Source: Sulfurimonas sp. (lineage in GTDB: Bacteria > Campylobacterota > Campylobacteria > Campylobacterales > Sulfurimonadaceae). Taken from it: a DNA stretch of 36,755 nucleotides. The position numbers and the translations under genes are program-made. Shown here piece after piece: positions 1 to 7,250 of this stretch. Each line of letters begins with the position of its first letter. The stretch's first letter is position 1. The stretch spans positions 1 through 36,755 of the forward strand of contig JAMORO010000027.1 of NCBI GenBank assembly GCA_027063505.1, read 5' to 3'. Below the pieces are notes generated by a model, which was not told the DNA's origin, made no database searches, and saw nothing but the letters and a program-made list of their open reading frames with translations.

Positions 1-214
1 TATGGATATTGAGAAGCAGTGAGGCAGTTGAGCATCCAAGATCATAAACAATGCCACCTTCTGTTAAGTTCTTATGTGTAAAAAACTGAGTGATTTTTTG
101 ACTCTCTTTATAAAAAGGAACACTCCGCTCTAACATATCATCAAAGACAGCAGCTACTTCTGCATCAAACTCAAACTGTTTCTTTATCGGTTTTGTAAAT
201 ACTTTATCATTCAT
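1..214 (-). CDS. cmoA: Carboxy-S-adenosyl-L-methionine synthase CmoA, N-terminal part (runs off the window)
   Basis: Only the first 71 codons are present; the gene continues left of position 1. The translation begins [19 protein letters not shown] and contains [16 protein letters not shown] followed by the SAM-binding motif [10 protein letters not shown]. This matches the CmoA pattern of an F/D-E-x-V-A-x-V-F-D-D-M-x-x-RSVP stretch followed by YDLGCS. CmoA converts SAM and prephenate to carboxy-SAM, used by CmoB to make cmo5U34 in tRNA. The ATG at 214-212 has an AGGA ribosome-binding site about 7 bases upstream. The gene is divergent from the kinase relic at 295. Family identification is from motif memory; the C-terminus cannot be checked. 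Confidence 0.85.
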   Translation of the reverse strand, partial: MNDKVFTKPIKKQFEFDAEVAAVFDDMLERSVPFYKESQKITQFFTHKNLTEGGIVYDLGCSTASLLLNIH

Positions 215-250
215 ATATTTTCCTAATATGTAATTTTAACAAAATTGTTA

Positions 251-259
251 TGATATAAT
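251..259 (+). promoter_or_regulatory. Extended -10 promoter (TGATATAAT) of the kinase-relic/585 transcript
   Basis: TGATATAAT is a perfect extended -10 (TG-N-TATAAT). It lies about 35 bases upstream of the ATG at 295 and probably once served the ancestral sensor kinase. It could now drive the downstream small gene at 585. No convincing -35 box is seen at 17 bases. On the opposite strand TGTTAAAAT (241-233) could serve cmoA. Confidence 0.45.
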
Positions 260-294
260 TAATAAAATCTCAAATATGTGAAAATGGTTTATTT

Positions 295-584
295 ATGAAA
301 TTTACAATAAAAGCAAAACTTTTTTTAATAACTTCCATTCCAATCATCACACTTATAATACTTTCAGCACATAATCTTGATGAAAAATATGTAAATCATC
401 TTCTCCATGAGCTATAGATAGAGAGAAAGCCTTAATTCTTACTCCTATAGTAGCATTAACAGCAAGTGTTCTAGAAGCAGACAAAGCGATGTTTTTAGAT
501 GCGGGAATGGATGGGTTTGTAGACAAACCAATCAATAGTGATGAACTTGAAATAGTTTTTACAAAATATTTAAAAAGGATATAA
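295..584 (+). pseudogene. Relic of a hybrid sensor histidine kinase: N-terminal membrane start joined to the end of a receiver domain
   Basis: An ORF of 40 codons (295-417) begins MKFTIKAKLFLITSIPIITL, the typical start of a sensor kinase: basic N-terminus followed by a first membrane helix. It stops at 415-417. A second frame running to 582-584 reads TPIVALTASVLEADKAMFLD and then AGMDGFVDKPINSDEL. That is the second half of a response-regulator receiver domain (the TPIVALTA strand, AGMD, and the conserved Lys-Pro of DKPI). The periplasmic, HAMP, histidine-kinase and early receiver parts are missing. The simplest reading is a large internal deletion in a TM-HisKA-HATPase-REC gene. The relic stop TAA directly abuts the ATG of the next gene. 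What is seen: two fragments in different frames. What is inferred: the ancestral architecture. Confidence 0.8.
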
Positions 585-929
585 ATGGAAATAAATACTT
601 CAACATGGATGATGATTTTTTTTATTCTCTCTCTTGTCGCGAGTATCTGGAAGATTTGGGCTTTTCTACCAAATAAAGCTCTTGAAGATGATGATAGAAC
701 AGAAGCTTCAGAAAAAGAGCTCTTTTCACTTATGGTAAAGGTTATTAAGAGTAAAAAAGGTATGTTAAATGAGAAAGAACTCTTCTCACTCATGAAAAGC
801 GATAAAGATTTTGATAGTAAACGCTATTGGCGTTTTAATCAAAATAGACTAAACCACCTACTTCAAGAGTACTATATAGAGAATCAAGAGACAGAGAGTA
901 TCAAAGATATTTATAAAAAAAACAGTTAA
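585..929 (+). CDS. Small single-pass membrane protein of unknown function
   Basis: 114 residues. Residues about 6-27 form one hydrophobic helix (WMMIFFILSLVASIWKIWAF). The rest is a charged, mostly helical cytoplasmic or periplasmic tail rich in Lys, Glu and Asp, including a near-repeat EKELFSLMVK / EKELFSLMKS at about residues 43 and 63. The AAAAAGGA ribosome-binding site lies 7 bases before the ATG, inside the last codons of the kinase relic. It was presumably translationally coupled to that kinase and may once have been its accessory. I do not recognise the family. Confidence 0.7.
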   Translation: MEINTSTWMMIFFILSLVASIWKIWAFLPNKALEDDDRTEASEKELFSLMVKVIKSKKGMLNEKELFSLMKSDKDFDSKRYWRFNQNRLNHLLQEYYIENQETESIKDIYKKNS

Positions 930-981
930 AGACAGAGCTCAATCTTTTTCAAAAAATGTATTTTAACATCGCTTGAAAAAG

Positions 982-1005
982 GCTTGTTTGTACAAGCACT
1001 TTTTA
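982..1005. terminator. Bidirectional hairpin terminator between convergent genes
   Basis: GCTTGT (982-987), loop TTGT, ACAAGC (992-997). On the plus strand it is followed by ACTTTTTAAT, and on the minus strand by CTTTTTC. It sits between the convergent ends at 929 and 1010 and can stop transcription from either side. Confidence 0.7.
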
Positions 1006-1009
1006 ATAG

Positions 1010-1642
1010 CTAGTCGTTTTTTGACTCAATGACTTTAATCTCAGGTTGTGTAATTGAGTTTATTACCTCTTTTTGCATCTCCTGCGACAACTGTCCACTC
1101 ATTGCTAAATCTAACACCTTTTGTATACGTTGCTCCTGCAACTCTTTGTTTTTAAGTTCCAGTTCATGTTGTAAACGCTGCTCTTCTAGCTTTGTTTTAA
1201 GTTCTAAAGTTTTATGTTTATGTTTAAACCATAAGAAAATAGCAATCATAAGAATAAATAAAAATCCAATAGCAATATAAAGATTAATCATACTTTGCTG
1301 CTTCTTTGTTTGAGTATCTAGCTTAGTAACGGCAAGAGTAGTTGTTGCTGTCTGAGTAGCTATATTTTTTTTTGCTTCATTATCAATTTTTGCAACTTCA
1401 ACAGCTTTTAATGACTCTATTTTTGCTATTTCAATCTTAGAGTTTGCCTCTATTTCTGCCATTTTAATCTTATTTTCACGTTCAAGAGCATTATCTTTTG
1501 CCTTAAACACTACAGAATTAGAGTTTATTCCACTAGAGATATATCCATCTTCCAAATAGGCTTTAGAACTGTTACCCTCTTGACAACCAGTCATAATCAT
1601 AAAAGCCAAAATTGCAGCACTTAATTTTATAATCTTATTCAT
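1010..1642 (-). CDS. Putative lipoprotein with transmembrane helix and coiled coil
   Basis: 210 residues. The N-terminus MNKIIKLSAAILAFMIMTGC is a signal peptide ending in a lipobox-like M-T-G-C (Cys20). Residues about 50-100 are a charged helical stretch rich in Lys, Glu and Ile. A strong membrane helix follows at about 120-140 (INLYIAIGFLFILMIAIFLW). The C-terminal 65 residues form a Glu/Gln/Leu-rich coiled coil. Having both a lipobox and an internal membrane helix is unusual: the N-terminal half would be periplasmic and the coiled coil cytoplasmic. The gene ends just before the shared terminator and lies 49 bases downstream of fba on the same strand. I recognise no family. Confidence 0.65.
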   Translation of the reverse strand: MNKIIKLSAAILAFMIMTGCQEGNSSKAYLEDGYISSGINSNSVVFKAKDNALERENKIKMAEIEANSKIEIAKIESLKAVEVAKIDNEAKKNIATQTATTTLAVTKLDTQTKKQQSMINLYIAIGFLFILMIAIFLWFKHKHKTLELKTKLEEQRLQHELELKNKELQEQRIQKVLDLAMSGQLSQEMQKEVINSITQPEIKVIESKND

Positions 1643-1691
1643 TACCTACTCATTATTGAACTATTTTACTAAATTAAAAAATAATGTAATT

Positions 1692-2771
1692 TTAGTTTCT
1701 ATCCATAGCATTTAAATCTTTAAATGCCGTAATAACTCTCTCAACTAAGCTCTCTTGTCCAGCACGTAACCACTTTCTTGGATCATAGTACTTTTTGTTT
1801 GGTTTATCATCACCATCAGGGTTTCCTATCTGACCTTGTAAATAGTCATGGTACTTAGCTTCATACTCGCGAACACCATTCCATGTTGCCCATTGTGTAT
1901 CTGTATCTATGTTCATTTTTATAACACCATAACCGATAGCTTCAGTGATTTCAGAAGGAAGAGAACCTGAACCACCGTGAAAAACAAAGTTTACAGGTTT
2001 AGCATCAGTATTATGCTTTTCAGTGATGAATTTTTGAGAGTTATCTAGAATTTTAGGAGTTAGAGAAACATTACCTGGTTTATAAACGCCATGTACATTT
2101 CCAAATGAAGCAGCAATAGTAAAGTGAGGAGAGACCGCACCTAAAACTTCATAAGCAAGACATACATCTTCTGGTTGCGTATAAAGTAGTGAGTTATCCA
2201 TATCTGTGTTATCTACACCATCCTCTTCTCCACCTGTACAACCAAGCTCTATCTCGATACTCATACCAATTTTGCTCATACGTTCTAAGTAAGTTTTACA
2301 AGTGTTTATGTTGTACTCTAATGGCTCTTCAGAAAGGTCTAACATATGTGATGAGAAAAGTGGTTTTGCATGTTTTTCAAAATACTCTTCCCCTGCATCT
2401 AAAAGAGCATCTATCCATGGAAGTAATTTTTTAGCAGCATGGTCAGTATGAAGGATTACAGCTACACCATAAGCTTCTGCCATCATATGAGTATGGATTG
2501 CTCCCGAGATTGCACCTACTATTGCTGACTTTTCATTCTCATTACTAAGACCTTTCCCCGCATAGTATGACGCTCCACCATTTGAGAACTGTATAATTAC
2601 AGGAGAGTTTACCTTTGCAGCAGCTTCTATAACACCATTGATAGAATCAGTACTCACAACATTTACAGCAGGGATAGCAAAGCCCTCTTTTTTTGCATGA
2701 TCATAAACTTTTTGAACATCCTCACCAAAAAGAACTCCTGGTTTTACAATATCTAAAATACCTTTACTCAT
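1692..2771 (-). CDS. fbaA: Class II fructose-bisphosphate aldolase
   Basis: 359 residues, exactly the E. coli FbaA length. It catalyses zinc-dependent reversible cleavage of fructose 1,6-bisphosphate to DHAP and G3P (glycolysis/gluconeogenesis). Zinc and catalytic residues are visible: HTDHA (His108, Asp110, His111), Glu174 in SIEIELG, GGEEDGVD at about 180-187, His227 in FGNVHGVYKPGN, His265 in FHGGSGS and the phosphate-binding NIDTDTQWA at 287-295. The gene is complete with a normal ATG. A decayed copy of its 3-prime end lies at 36236-36430 (see findings). Confidence 0.97.
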   Translation of the reverse strand: MSKGILDIVKPGVLFGEDVQKVYDHAKKEGFAIPAVNVVSTDSINGVIEAAAKVNSPVIIQFSNGGASYYAGKGLSNENEKSAIVGAISGAIHTHMMAEAYGVAVILHTDHAAKKLLPWIDALLDAGEEYFEKHAKPLFSSHMLDLSEEPLEYNINTCKTYLERMSKIGMSIEIELGCTGGEEDGVDNTDMDNSLLYTQPEDVCLAYEVLGAVSPHFTIAASFGNVHGVYKPGNVSLTPKILDNSQKFITEKHNTDAKPVNFVFHGGSGSLPSEITEAIGYGVIKMNIDTDTQWATWNGVREYEAKYHDYLQGQIGNPDGDDKPNKKYYDPRKWLRAGQESLVERVITAFKDLNAMDRN

Positions 2772-2844
2772 ATAAACTCACCTCTATAAAAATTTAATTT
2801 TGTAATTATATTTAAAAGTTCATTTAAAAGAACTTTATGATAAA

Positions 2845-3507
2845 ATGAGTGATATGGCAAAACTACAAGCAAAAGCGATTAACACAGATATTGTTCTTAT
2901 TGACATCATTAATTTTTCACAACTCTCTTCTGCTGAGCAGTTAGAAATAGTTATCTTTTTAACTAAAAGTTTTAAAAAAATGATAGAAAAAATGCTCTTA
3001 AACTCGAATACCCCTTTATCAAAATTTATCATAGGGTTTGTCTCTACAGGTGATGGATTTTACTGTATTTTAAATCCTCGACTCAAAGGTTTTGGTGCTA
3101 TTTTAGGACTAAGTTTTAACCATTTTTCTGAGCATATCTCAAAAAAGTACCCCTATTTTGAAGGTATCCGAATCGCTGTACATACAGGAGAGGTGAATGA
3201 GTTCACTGATATTCTTGGAAGTAAAAACTTTATAGGTGATGGACTCAATGATTGTGCTAGATACTTAGAGATTAAGAGTTTTACTATCTCAACAGTTATG
3301 ATCTCAGATATTGCCTATGATAGCTTAAAGAACTTTCTGTTGCTTCACAAGGACTTTAATACACTTTTAAGAAGACAAGAACTCAAAAAATCTAGTGTTC
3401 ACTCCTTTAAAGATAAACATGGAAACATAAAAAAAGGGTGTCTAATCTGGTTACGAGACTCTAGTATAATAAATCCACCAGATATAAACTATAATTCAAT
3501 AATATAA
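2845..3507 (+). CDS. Stand-alone class III adenylate/guanylate-cyclase-like protein
   Basis: 220 residues, little more than one cyclase homology domain. It has the first metal Asp in IVLIDIINFS (Asp20), the second in FVSTGDGFY (Asp70), RIAVHTGEV (Arg109) and the signature FIGDGLNDCARYLE. In that signature Asn135 and Arg139 sit where the transition-state Asn/Arg of class III cyclases lie. The usual substrate-reading Lys before the GD motif is not obvious (FVSTGD), so the nucleotide specificity cannot be called and a non-canonical substrate or loss of activity is possible. There is no membrane segment or sensor domain. The start is uncertain: TGATAAAAT, an extended -10, overlaps the ATG at 2845, and the ATG at 2854 would then be nearly leaderless. 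It is followed after 9 bases by an HTH/coiled-coil gene, presumably in the same operon. Confidence 0.75.
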   Translation: MSDMAKLQAKAINTDIVLIDIINFSQLSSAEQLEIVIFLTKSFKKMIEKMLLNSNTPLSKFIIGFVSTGDGFYCILNPRLKGFGAILGLSFNHFSEHISKKYPYFEGIRIAVHTGEVNEFTDILGSKNFIGDGLNDCARYLEIKSFTISTVMISDIAYDSLKNFLLLHKDFNTLLRRQELKKSSVHSFKDKHGNIKKGCLIWLRDSSIINPPDINYNSII

Positions 3508-3516
3508 AGGGATAAT

Positions 3517-4221
3517 ATGAGACTAACATTAGATGAGTACTCTAAACATTTCAAGATGTCAAAAGAGATGATTAATTCAAAACTTCGTAGTAAAAAACTC
3601 AACTATATAATAGAAGATGGAATTACCTATATCATAGTTACGAGAAGTTCTCTTGAAAAAGATAAGAGAAGTGAAATTCACAAAACACAAAAAGAGAACA
3701 CTTCACAGAGTAAGAACATTAAAAAAGAAGCACAAGTCCCAACAAAACCAAAGACTACCGTAGCAATGGTTTTAGGACTTTACCAAAAAGAGAACCAACA
3801 ACTTAAAGAAAAAATTGTACAACTTGAAGAGAAAATAGATAAACTCATAGATGATAAGGAGCAGATGCTCCGTGATGAGATGGCTAAGATAGAACATGTT
3901 TACAGTACAAAAGATGAACAACTCAAAAACATTTTAGAACTTATAAACACTAAACTTCTTGTTGAAAACAATGACACTTCAGATACTGTACATGAAGTAG
4001 AAACAGTTGATATCCCTGTCGAAGATTCTCAAACTAAAAAAGATGAAATTATAGAACTTAAAAAGTATCTTAAAACGCTTGATCTTGAAAATTACCAACA
4101 AAAAATAATCAAAAAGAGATTTTTAGCAGTTTATGGAAAAGATATTCGTATCATTAAACAAAATGGGAAACTCTATCTCGATTTTTCAAAATATGACTAC
4201 AGTGACCTTTTAGAATACTAA
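3517..4221 (+). CDS. Unknown protein with N-terminal HTH-like segment and central coiled coil
   Basis: 234 residues. Residues 1-45 (LTLDEYSKHFKMSKEMINSK followed by LRSKKLNY) resemble a MerR/excisionase-like winged-helix fold that reads a DNA site. A Lys/Gln-rich linker (55-82) leads into a long coiled coil (about 88-145: QKENQQLKEKIVQLEEKIDK and onward). An acidic linker and a C-terminal helical segment ending DIRIIKQNGKLYLDFSKYDY follow. AAAGGG stands 6 bases before the ATG, and the gene begins 9 bases after the cyclase-like gene, so the two are almost certainly co-transcribed. A role as DNA-bound partner or effector of the cyclase-like protein is only inference from position. Confidence 0.7.
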   Translation: MRLTLDEYSKHFKMSKEMINSKLRSKKLNYIIEDGITYIIVTRSSLEKDKRSEIHKTQKENTSQSKNIKKEAQVPTKPKTTVAMVLGLYQKENQQLKEKIVQLEEKIDKLIDDKEQMLRDEMAKIEHVYSTKDEQLKNILELINTKLLVENNDTSDTVHEVETVDIPVEDSQTKKDEIIELKKYLKTLDLENYQQKIIKKRFLAVYGKDIRIIKQNGKLYLDFSKYDYSDLLEY

Positions 4222-4232
4222 TGCAACTATAA

Positions 4233-4265
4233 GAGGGAGCTAAATACTCTCACCTCCCTCATTTT
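4233..4265 (+). terminator. Probable terminator of the 2845-4221 operon
   Basis: GAGGGAG (4233-4239) pairs with CTCCCTC (4254-4260) around a 14-base loop and is followed by ATTTTC. The T-tract is short, so termination strength is uncertain. Confidence 0.5.
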
Positions 4266-4335
4266 CAAACTTTAAAACACCATATTTCAAAATAGATTTT
4301 ACAGCAGACTCTTTTAAAATATAAATTTAACACGG

Positions 4336-4472
4336 TTTTCCGTATATAGTAAATAATATTATGTATATTTACTTATATATTTAATCTATTATATACATAA
4401 TATTATATAAAAAATACAATATTACTAATTTTTAACATAATAAAATGTATATTTAAGTATATTTTCCGTATA
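4336..4472 (+). repeat. Direct repeats and 16-base inverted repeat upstream of the HTH gene (candidate operators)
   Basis: Between 4336 and 4472 the AT-rich gap carries ordered repeats. TTTTCCGTATA occurs at 4336-4346 and exactly again at 4462-4472. ATGTATATTTAcTTATAT (4361-4378) recurs as ATGTATATTTAagTATAT (4445-4462). ATAATATTATGTATAT (4353-4368) has its perfect reverse complement at 4391-4406 with a 22-base spacer. The second TTTTCCGTATA overlaps the -10 of the gene at 4482. This arrangement suggests operator sites for autoregulation by that HTH protein. Confidence 0.6.
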
Positions 4473-4474
4473 AT
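4469..4474 (+). promoter_or_regulatory. -10 box placed for a leaderless mRNA
   Basis: TATAAT at 4469-4474 ends 7 bases before the ATG at 4482, so transcription would begin at or next to the start codon. No Shine-Dalgarno is seen between them. TGTATA at 4446-4451 is a possible -35 with 17-base spacing. Confidence 0.5.
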
Positions 4475-4481
4475 AATTTTT

Positions 4482-4721
4482 ATGAAAATCGATGATCTAT
4501 TTAATATCCTTCATAACTCATTAGAGTCTCAAAATAATGGTAAAAAAATATCTCTTAAAGATATGGCTTTACGCTTTGGAATATCTATGCGAACATATCA
4601 AGACTGGAAACTCGGTCGTGCTAAGCCTCAAGCAGCTGGAGTAGTGATTCAGATGTTAGGAAAACTAGAAGATGATGAGATTATTAGGGCCGTTAGAAAA
4701 ATAAATAAACTAGGGGAGTAA
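4482..4721 (+). CDS. Small helix-turn-helix DNA-binding protein
   Basis: 79 residues, a single HTH domain. KISLKDMALRFGISMRTYQD followed by WKLGRAKPQ is a Cro/XRE-like helix-turn-helix with a recognition helix around SMRTYQDWKLG. The C-terminal helices IQMLGKLEDDEIIRAVRKIN could mediate dimerisation. Its promoter appears leaderless and overlaps a direct repeat, so autorepression is likely (inference). It precedes the gene at 4726 by four bases, like many small regulator-partner pairs, but no toxin family is recognised next to it. Confidence 0.75.
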   Translation: MKIDDLFNILHNSLESQNNGKKISLKDMALRFGISMRTYQDWKLGRAKPQAAGVVIQMLGKLEDDEIIRAVRKINKLGE

Positions 4722-4725
4722 GGCG

Positions 4726-4959
4726 ATGAGTGCACTTACTAAAAAGGAAAGAGAGGGACTAGATGATGTCTTTCTCTCTATTCATACACAAAGAGATAAA
4801 TATAAAAAATTAAAAGAGATTGCCACTTTAATCTTATCACATGAGACACATCCTAATTTCACAAAACTCTTGAAACGGGCTATATATGGATTCAAAAGAC
4901 AAAAGATTTCATATATTTGGGGAGATATTGCTAAAAAGAAGAAAAATTTAAGCAAATAA
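4726..4959 (+). CDS. Small basic protein of unknown function, partner of the HTH gene
   Basis: 77 residues, Lys-rich and helical, no signal peptide or membrane segment. Readable features are YKKLKEIATLILSHETHPNF, LLKRAIYGFKRQ, and a basic tail IAKKKKNLSK. It starts 4 bases after the HTH stop codon with a GGGGAGTAAGGCG region as ribosome-binding site, so the two genes form a unit. The basic composition would fit nucleic-acid binding, but I do not recognise the family. Confidence 0.6.
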   Translation: MSALTKKEREGLDDVFLSIHTQRDKYKKLKEIATLILSHETHPNFTKLLKRAIYGFKRQKISYIWGDIAKKKKNLSK

Positions 4960-4985
4960 AGTATAAAGTATCTATAGCTGAATTG

Positions 4986-5010
4986 TTCCGTCCACGATGG
5001 AAGTTCGGAA
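4986..5010 (+). terminator. Strong hairpin between the small operon and hup
   Basis: TTCCGTCCA (4986-4994), loop CGA, TGGA (4998-5001), a 4-base bulge AGTT, then CGGAA (5006-5010), giving a 9-bp stem. It is followed by AATATTTTAAT. It could terminate the 4482-4959 operon or act as a structured 5-prime leader of hup, whose ATG is 26 bases downstream. Confidence 0.45.
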
Positions 5011-5035
5011 AATATTTTAATCCAAGGGTATATTT

Positions 5036-5320
5036 ATGAATAAAGCTCAATTCGTTGAATTAGTACAAGCAAGTGGAGAATACAAAACAAAAGTAGAAGC
5101 AGAAGCTGCAATCAAAGCATTTACTGATGCTATTACAACTGCACTAGTAAAGAAAGAAGATGTTTCTTTAGTTGGTTTTGGTAGTTTTACTGCTGCACTT
5201 CAAAAAGGTAAAAGTGGTAAAGTACCAGGTACTGATAAAACTTATACTACTCAAGATAAAATGGTTCCTAAATTTAAAGCTGGTAAAGGTCTTAAAGACC
5301 GTGTAGCTTCAGGTAAATAG
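5036..5320 (+). CDS. hup: HU-family nucleoid DNA-binding protein
   Basis: 94 residues, the usual HU length. The N-terminal helices begin MNKAQFVELVQASGEYKTKV and the signature core is VSLVGFGSFTAALQKGKSGK. The arm region reads VPGTDKTYTTQDKMVPKFKA then GKGLKD, in place of the textbook R-x-G-R-N-P-x-T-G arm. The protein bends and compacts DNA as a dimer. AAGGG lies about 8 bases before the ATG. It is probably monocistronic, with hairpins on both sides. Confidence 0.95.
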   Translation: MNKAQFVELVQASGEYKTKVEAEAAIKAFTDAITTALVKKEDVSLVGFGSFTAALQKGKSGKVPGTDKTYTTQDKMVPKFKAGKGLKDRVASGK

Positions 5321-5332
5321 TTACCGAAATCT

Positions 5333-5365
5333 CTTATTCATCCTTTCAGGATGATAAGATTTTAT
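5333..5365 (+). terminator. Hairpin terminator of hup
   Basis: CTTATTCATCC (5333-5343), loop TTTCA, GGATGATAAG (5349-5358), one bulged T, followed by ATTTTATCTT. Because the ATG at 5351 lies inside this stem, the later in-frame ATG at 5375 is the more likely start of the following gene. Confidence 0.6.
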
Positions 5366-5374
5366 CTTACTCCA

Positions 5375-6910
5375 ATGAACCTATCTTTCATAACCTCATT
5401 TTTTAAAAAAAGTCAAAAACCACTTACTATTCCTGATACAATTCTCATTAAAAAACTTAAAAACTTATCTACACAAAGTAATTTACTTGTTTTCAAAGAT
5501 GTAAACATCTATCATCACACAGATAAATATACTATTCCAATTATGGTACTTGATGATACTAGAGGTCTTTATCTATTTGAAACAAAAGAGTGGACATTTG
5601 ATGAACTTAAAAATGCAGAGATTCAAAAAGCACAAAAACAAGAGAGTAGTGCCGATACTTTAGCTTTTGAAAATACTCATAATATTATCCGAAAAAAATT
5701 TAATGAACTTACACATAACGATGGTATCCCTATCTTTAACTTCTTGTTGATGGAGAACCTAAATAGTGATGAGTATGAGCATCTAAATGACTCCTTTAAA
5801 GCTCTTCTTCCTCGAGATAAAATCATCTTTAGTGACTCCCTTCAGAGTGATATTTTTAAAAAACTGCAAGATGTTTCTCCTGCAACGACTAACTTAACAA
5901 CAGCAGACTTGGTAATGGGGACACTTCTCATTCAGTATGCCATTTTAGATGATGAAAATGTTCACTTTGCAAACAGGGAGCAGATAGCGTTTATAGATAA
6001 GCCTCTTGAGCAGTTAAATATACTCAATGCACCCTATAAAAGTGGAAAGAGTTCACTTATCCTACTCAAGTCAATAGTTGAACTTTTCAATAATCCAGAT
6101 GATAAAATTATTATCTTAAAACCTACAACTCTAGCCTGCGATATTTTCAAAAAAAGACTTTTAGAAATTGTAGAGCATGCAATCATTGAGATAGATTTAA
6201 GTGCTATAGAGATTATAACACCACTTGATCTTGTTAATAGACATAATACAAAACTAGGAAGAGAGCATACACAACTATTAGATATAGATGATAAGCTAAT
6301 GAAAAAGTCATTTGACAGTTCACCCCTACTTATCTGTGATGATGCAAATATCTATAACTCAAAATTTATTGACTATCTGAAGCATCTACAAAAAAAAGAT
6401 AAGCTTCTTTTTGTAAATACTACTTTTGAAGCTCAAGAGATACAGACCTTAACACTCTCATATCAAAATGAAAAAAGAGAGATATCTTTTCAAAATACAA
6501 ATCCTTATGCAAAAGCACTCAATATTATCTTCAATTTAGTAAATGATAATGAAGATGGGATTGTACTTGCTGCCTCTGAGGAGTCTTGTGAAAATCTTTT
6601 TGATGACTTAGATAAATTTATTACAACACAAGCACAAATTTTAGAGAGTAACCTCCCTCTTGTTAAACAAAAACTAGGCAAAGTTCTTCTTTGTAAATAT
6701 TCAGACATTAATACCCTAAGGGTCAAACATATTATTATGATAGATTTATTTTCAGCAAGCGAAAATGAGATAGAATATGCCTTTAATTTAGCAACAGAGA
6801 GTGTCAATGTTCTCTATGAAGAAGATTACCACGAGATAATACATCTAAGGAATAAATATGAACAAAGTAGTCAAGAGCGAATCAGAGTGGAGAGCACAAC
6901 TAACACCTGA
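5375..6910 (+). CDS. NERD-domain / SF1-helicase-like P-loop protein
   Basis: 511 residues from the ATG at 5375 (519 from the ATG at 5351). An N-terminal NERD-like nuclease-related region is suggested by [20 protein letters not shown] (about 56-74). Then come a Q-motif-like REQIAFI (about 201-207), a Walker A variant [10 protein letters not shown] (218-227) and a Walker B-like LLICDDAN (318-325). The layout is that of a UvrD/PcrA-like helicase N-terminal lobe. The second lobe is degenerate, and the terminal arginine-containing helicase motifs are not obvious. A role in DNA repair or defence is possible but unproven. The 3-prime end overlaps msrB by 53 bases in another frame. Neither candidate start has a good Shine-Dalgarno. 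Confidence 0.6.
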   Translation: MNLSFITSFFKKSQKPLTIPDTILIKKLKNLSTQSNLLVFKDVNIYHHTDKYTIPIMVLDDTRGLYLFETKEWTFDELKNAEIQKAQKQESSADTLAFENTHNIIRKKFNELTHNDGIPIFNFLLMENLNSDEYEHLNDSFKALLPRDKIIFSDSLQSDIFKKLQDVSPATTNLTTADLVMGTLLIQYAILDDENVHFANREQIAFIDKPLEQLNILNAPYKSGKSSLILLKSIVELFNNPDDKIIILKPTTLACDIFKKRLLEIVEHAIIEIDLSAIEIITPLDLVNRHNTKLGREHTQLLDIDDKLMKKSFDSSPLLICDDANIYNSKFIDYLKHLQKKDKLLFVNTTFEAQEIQTLTLSYQNEKREISFQNTNPYAKALNIIFNLVNDNEDGIVLAASEESCENLFDDLDKFITTQAQILESNLPLVKQKLGKVLLCKYSDINTLRVKHIIMIDLFSASENEIEYAFNLATESVNVLYEEDYHEIIHLRNKYEQSSQERIRVESTTNT

Positions 6911-7250
6911 AGCATTTTCAGTATGTAGAATGCACGGTACAGAAGCCCCTTTTTCAGGAGAGTTTTACGATTATAAAGGTGAAGGCACATACAGATGTGT
7001 ATGTTGTGATGCACCTCTCTTTGAATCAGATACTAAATTTGACTCTGGAACAGGCTGGCCAAGCTACTTTGAAGCGGTAGAAAATGCTGTTACAGAGATA
7101 AAAGATATGTCCCATGGAATGATACGGGTGGAAGTAGTCTGTGCAACATGTGATTCACATCTCGGACACCTCTTTCCAGATGGTCCAGCACCAACAGGAG
7201 ACCGTTATTGTATTAACTCAGTCTGCTTAACTTTCAAAGAGAGCCACTAA
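6858..7250 (+). CDS. msrB: Peptide-methionine (R)-S-oxide reductase MsrB
   Basis: 130 residues. It reduces methionine-R-sulfoxide in proteins. Structural zinc cysteines are Cys47/Cys50 ([10 protein letters not shown]) and Cys95/Cys98 ([11 protein letters not shown]). The family signature is [13 protein letters not shown], and the catalytic Cys118 lies in [11 protein letters not shown]. No signal peptide is present, so the enzyme is cytoplasmic. AAGGA lies 8 bases before the ATG, which falls inside the end of the preceding gene (53-base overlap). Its stop codon overlaps the next ATG by one base (TAATG), implying translational coupling with the cyclophilin. Confidence 0.96.
   Translation: MNKVVKSESEWRAQLTPEAFSVCRMHGTEAPFSGEFYDYKGEGTYRCVCCDAPLFESDTKFDSGTGWPSYFEAVENAVTEIKDMSHGMIRVEVVCATCDSHLGHLFPDGPAPTGDRYCINSVCLTFKESH

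Noticed and set aside
353..793. 146-codon minus-strand ORF
   Set aside because: Antisense to the kinase relic and the small membrane gene; its Ser/Ile/Leu-rich translation is the shadow of AT-rich coding sequence.
4336..4472. CRISPR array or origin iterons
   Set aside because: Only two copies of each repeat, unequal spacing and no spacers; better explained as operators.
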